NCBI GenBank assembly: GCA_004299545.1
Contig: SCRB01000208.1
Location: 1-5,817, forward strand
Direction of reading: 5' to 3'
DNA: 5,817 nucleotides
Source of the DNA: Rhizobiaceae bacterium
Lineage (GTDB): Bacteria > Pseudomonadota > Alphaproteobacteria > Rhizobiales > Rhizobiaceae
Below the pieces are notes generated by a model, which searched no databases, was not told the origin of the DNA, and saw nothing but the letters and a program-made list of their open reading frames with translations. The position numbers and the translations under genes are program-made. Position 1 is the stretch's first letter; every line of letters begins with the position of its first letter. Below are positions 4,652 to 5,817 of the stretch, in pieces.

Positions 4652-5817
4652 ATGGCCAATCAATGGCATGTCGATTGGTTGAAAGAAGGTGTGATCAGGT
4701 GGAACCGGCGGAGAAAAAAGGTGACATTCGCGCCTGATCTATCTGGGATCAGATTTTTCGACCTCTTGCCTCCGGATTTTCGCGACAATCCAAAAACATC
4801 CCATTACTTCGAAAAGATTGATCTGTCTGATGCCAACCTCGCAAGCGCCGATCTATCGAGCTTGAATTTCGCGCGGGCTCTCTTCAGTCATGCCAATTTG
4901 TCGTTCGCTGACTTATCAAAATCGAACTTCCAAGGCGCTGATTTTACTCGGGCCAATTTCCAAGGCGCAACGGTCCAGAATGCCTATTTGCAAAATGCTC
5001 TGTTCTATGAGTCCGAGATAGGTGATGCGCTGTTGGAAGGATCGGATGTGTCAGAAGCAGTCTTTATTGGTGCAAGAATTGGAGATAGACAACGTGGAAC
5101 GGTAGCCTTAGCCAAGGCTAGAGTTTTCTCCTCATGGGAAGGGTACATAGAAGATAAGCGGAGGCACAGACAACTCAACTATGCCGATTCTGCACAAAAA
5201 CTGCCGAAACCTGACGAGCGGACTCGGAAGAATCGTTACGACGTCTATTTTGGAACAAATCGGCTGCCAAAGTTTGAAAGAGGTGCTTTGGTAGATTTCA
5301 GTGGGAATGGGGCCGTTAATTTGAGCTATGGCATTTGTGAAGTAATTGTGCCGGAGGGGCATCGAATTGGGTCATTAGGCTCCCCGATGTGGAAGAGGTT
5401 ATTGAACCGACAGGACAATCGGCTTCGAATTGACAATCTGATTGCTCTTAATCGAGAGCTCTTTTGGGATGCGGTGAAAACTGTTGCCGCAAAGATGAGG
5501 ATTGCGGAACGACCAACAGTTTTTGTTCACGGTTATAACAGCACGTTCCAGGATGCGGTTCTTCGCGCTGCGCAGATTGGTTACGACTTAGGATTAGGGC
5601 AAGGTATTGGCCTTTTTAGCTGGCCCTCCAAAGGGAGTTTATTCGAGTACAGTGCCGACGAGGCGGCTGCCGAAGCCAGTAAATATTTGCTCGCTGATTT
5701 TCTAGAGCAATTTGTGATTGATTCTTCTCAAAACGGTGTAAATGTTATCTCCCATAGCATGGGATGCCGTTGCCTTTTGGGAGCGTTGGAGGTTCTGGCT
5801 AATGGGCGCAAACGGGT
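4652..5817 (+). CDS. Pentapeptide-repeat / DUF900 alpha/beta-hydrolase fusion protein, 3' end outside window
   Basis: The frame is open from ATG 4652 to the last base (388 full codons plus two bases). An in-frame TGA at 4586 bounds it upstream; AGGGGGAG (4641-4648) ends 3 bases before ATG. Residues 1-55 are basic and aromatic at first, with no signal peptide. Residues 56-145 are 18 uninterrupted pentapeptide repeats (for example ANLAS, ADLSS, ANLSF, ADLSK, ADFTR, ANFQG), predicted to form about 4.5 turns of right-handed beta-helix. A charged linker follows (about 146-194). From about 196 the DUF900 hydrolase family begins: YDVYFGTNR (196-204), LSYGICEVIVPEGHRIGSL, VFVHGYNSTF (H293, oxyanion-side motif), GLFSWPSKGS, and S367-H-S369-M-G, where S369 is the predicted nucleophile. 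The acid and His of the triad lie past the window end. A/T-rich codons differ sharply from genes before 4500, suggesting horizontal transfer. It is probably cytosolic; substrate and role are unknown. A minus-strand frame at 5132-5362 is its shadow. Confidence 0.9.
   Translation, partial: MANQWHVDWLKEGVIRWNRRRKKVTFAPDLSGIRFFDLLPPDFRDNPKTSHYFEKIDLSDANLASADLSSLNFARALFSHANLSFADLSKSNFQGADFTRANFQGATVQNAYLQNALFYESEIGDALLEGSDVSEAVFIGARIGDRQRGTVALAKARVFSSWEGYIEDKRRHRQLNYADSAQKLPKPDERTRKNRYDVYFGTNRLPKFERGALVDFSGNGAVNLSYGICEVIVPEGHRIGSLGSPMWKRLLNRQDNRLRIDNLIALNRELFWDAVKTVAAKMRIAERPTVFVHGYNSTFQDAVLRAAQIGYDLGLGQGIGLFSWPSKGSLFEYSADEAAAEASKYLLADFLEQFVIDSSQNGVNVISHSMGCRCLLGALEVLANGRKR

Overview
The window looks like chromosomal or large-replicon DNA from an alphaproteobacterium, most likely Rhizobiales (Rhizobium/Agrobacterium/Ensifer-like). 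This rests on GC-rich coding with strong G/C third-position use up to about 4560, the kinds of proteins present (a DUF922 secreted protease-like protein, a LysR/aldo-keto reductase pair, a zinc-ribbon metallo-hydrolase fragment), and a palindromic intergenic repeat of a style common in rhizobia. No species call is possible from the sequence alone.

Layout. Positions 2-322 (+) hold the C-terminal end of an EAL-domain (c-di-GMP phosphodiesterase family) protein. Positions 420-1025 (+) encode a small exported DUF922-type protein with an HEKVH zinc motif. It converges on a LysR-family regulator (1044-1946, -). The regulator is divergent from a PdxI/YdbC-type aldo-keto reductase (2041-2934, +), and the 94-bp gap between them carries a near-perfect 23-bp palindrome that is a good operator candidate. 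The regulator probably controls the reductase and itself. The roughly 400-bp gap 2935-3339 has no convincing gene but contains a 139-bp inverted-repeat element (2995-3133). Positions 3340-4107 (+) encode an exported (Tat-like signal) UlaG-type metallo-beta-lactamase-fold hydrolase. Facing it, 4182-4484 (-) encodes only the N-terminal zinc ribbon and first strands of a different metallo-beta-lactamase-fold family and stops before the catalytic motif, so it looks like a truncated gene.

From about 4560 to the end the base composition changes: A/T-rich codons and A/T third positions become common. This stretch holds one long reading frame (4652 to beyond the window end) that has no stop inside the window. 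It encodes a fusion of 18 consecutive pentapeptide repeats (a predicted right-handed beta-helix) to a DUF900 alpha/beta-hydrolase domain with a visible Ser nucleophile elbow. It has its own plausible sigma-70 promoter and is the most unusual item here: probably acquired horizontally, of unknown function, and cut off by the window edge.

Apart from the LysR/reductase pair, the genes do not form an evident pathway; they read as independent units in a mildly accessory chromosomal region.
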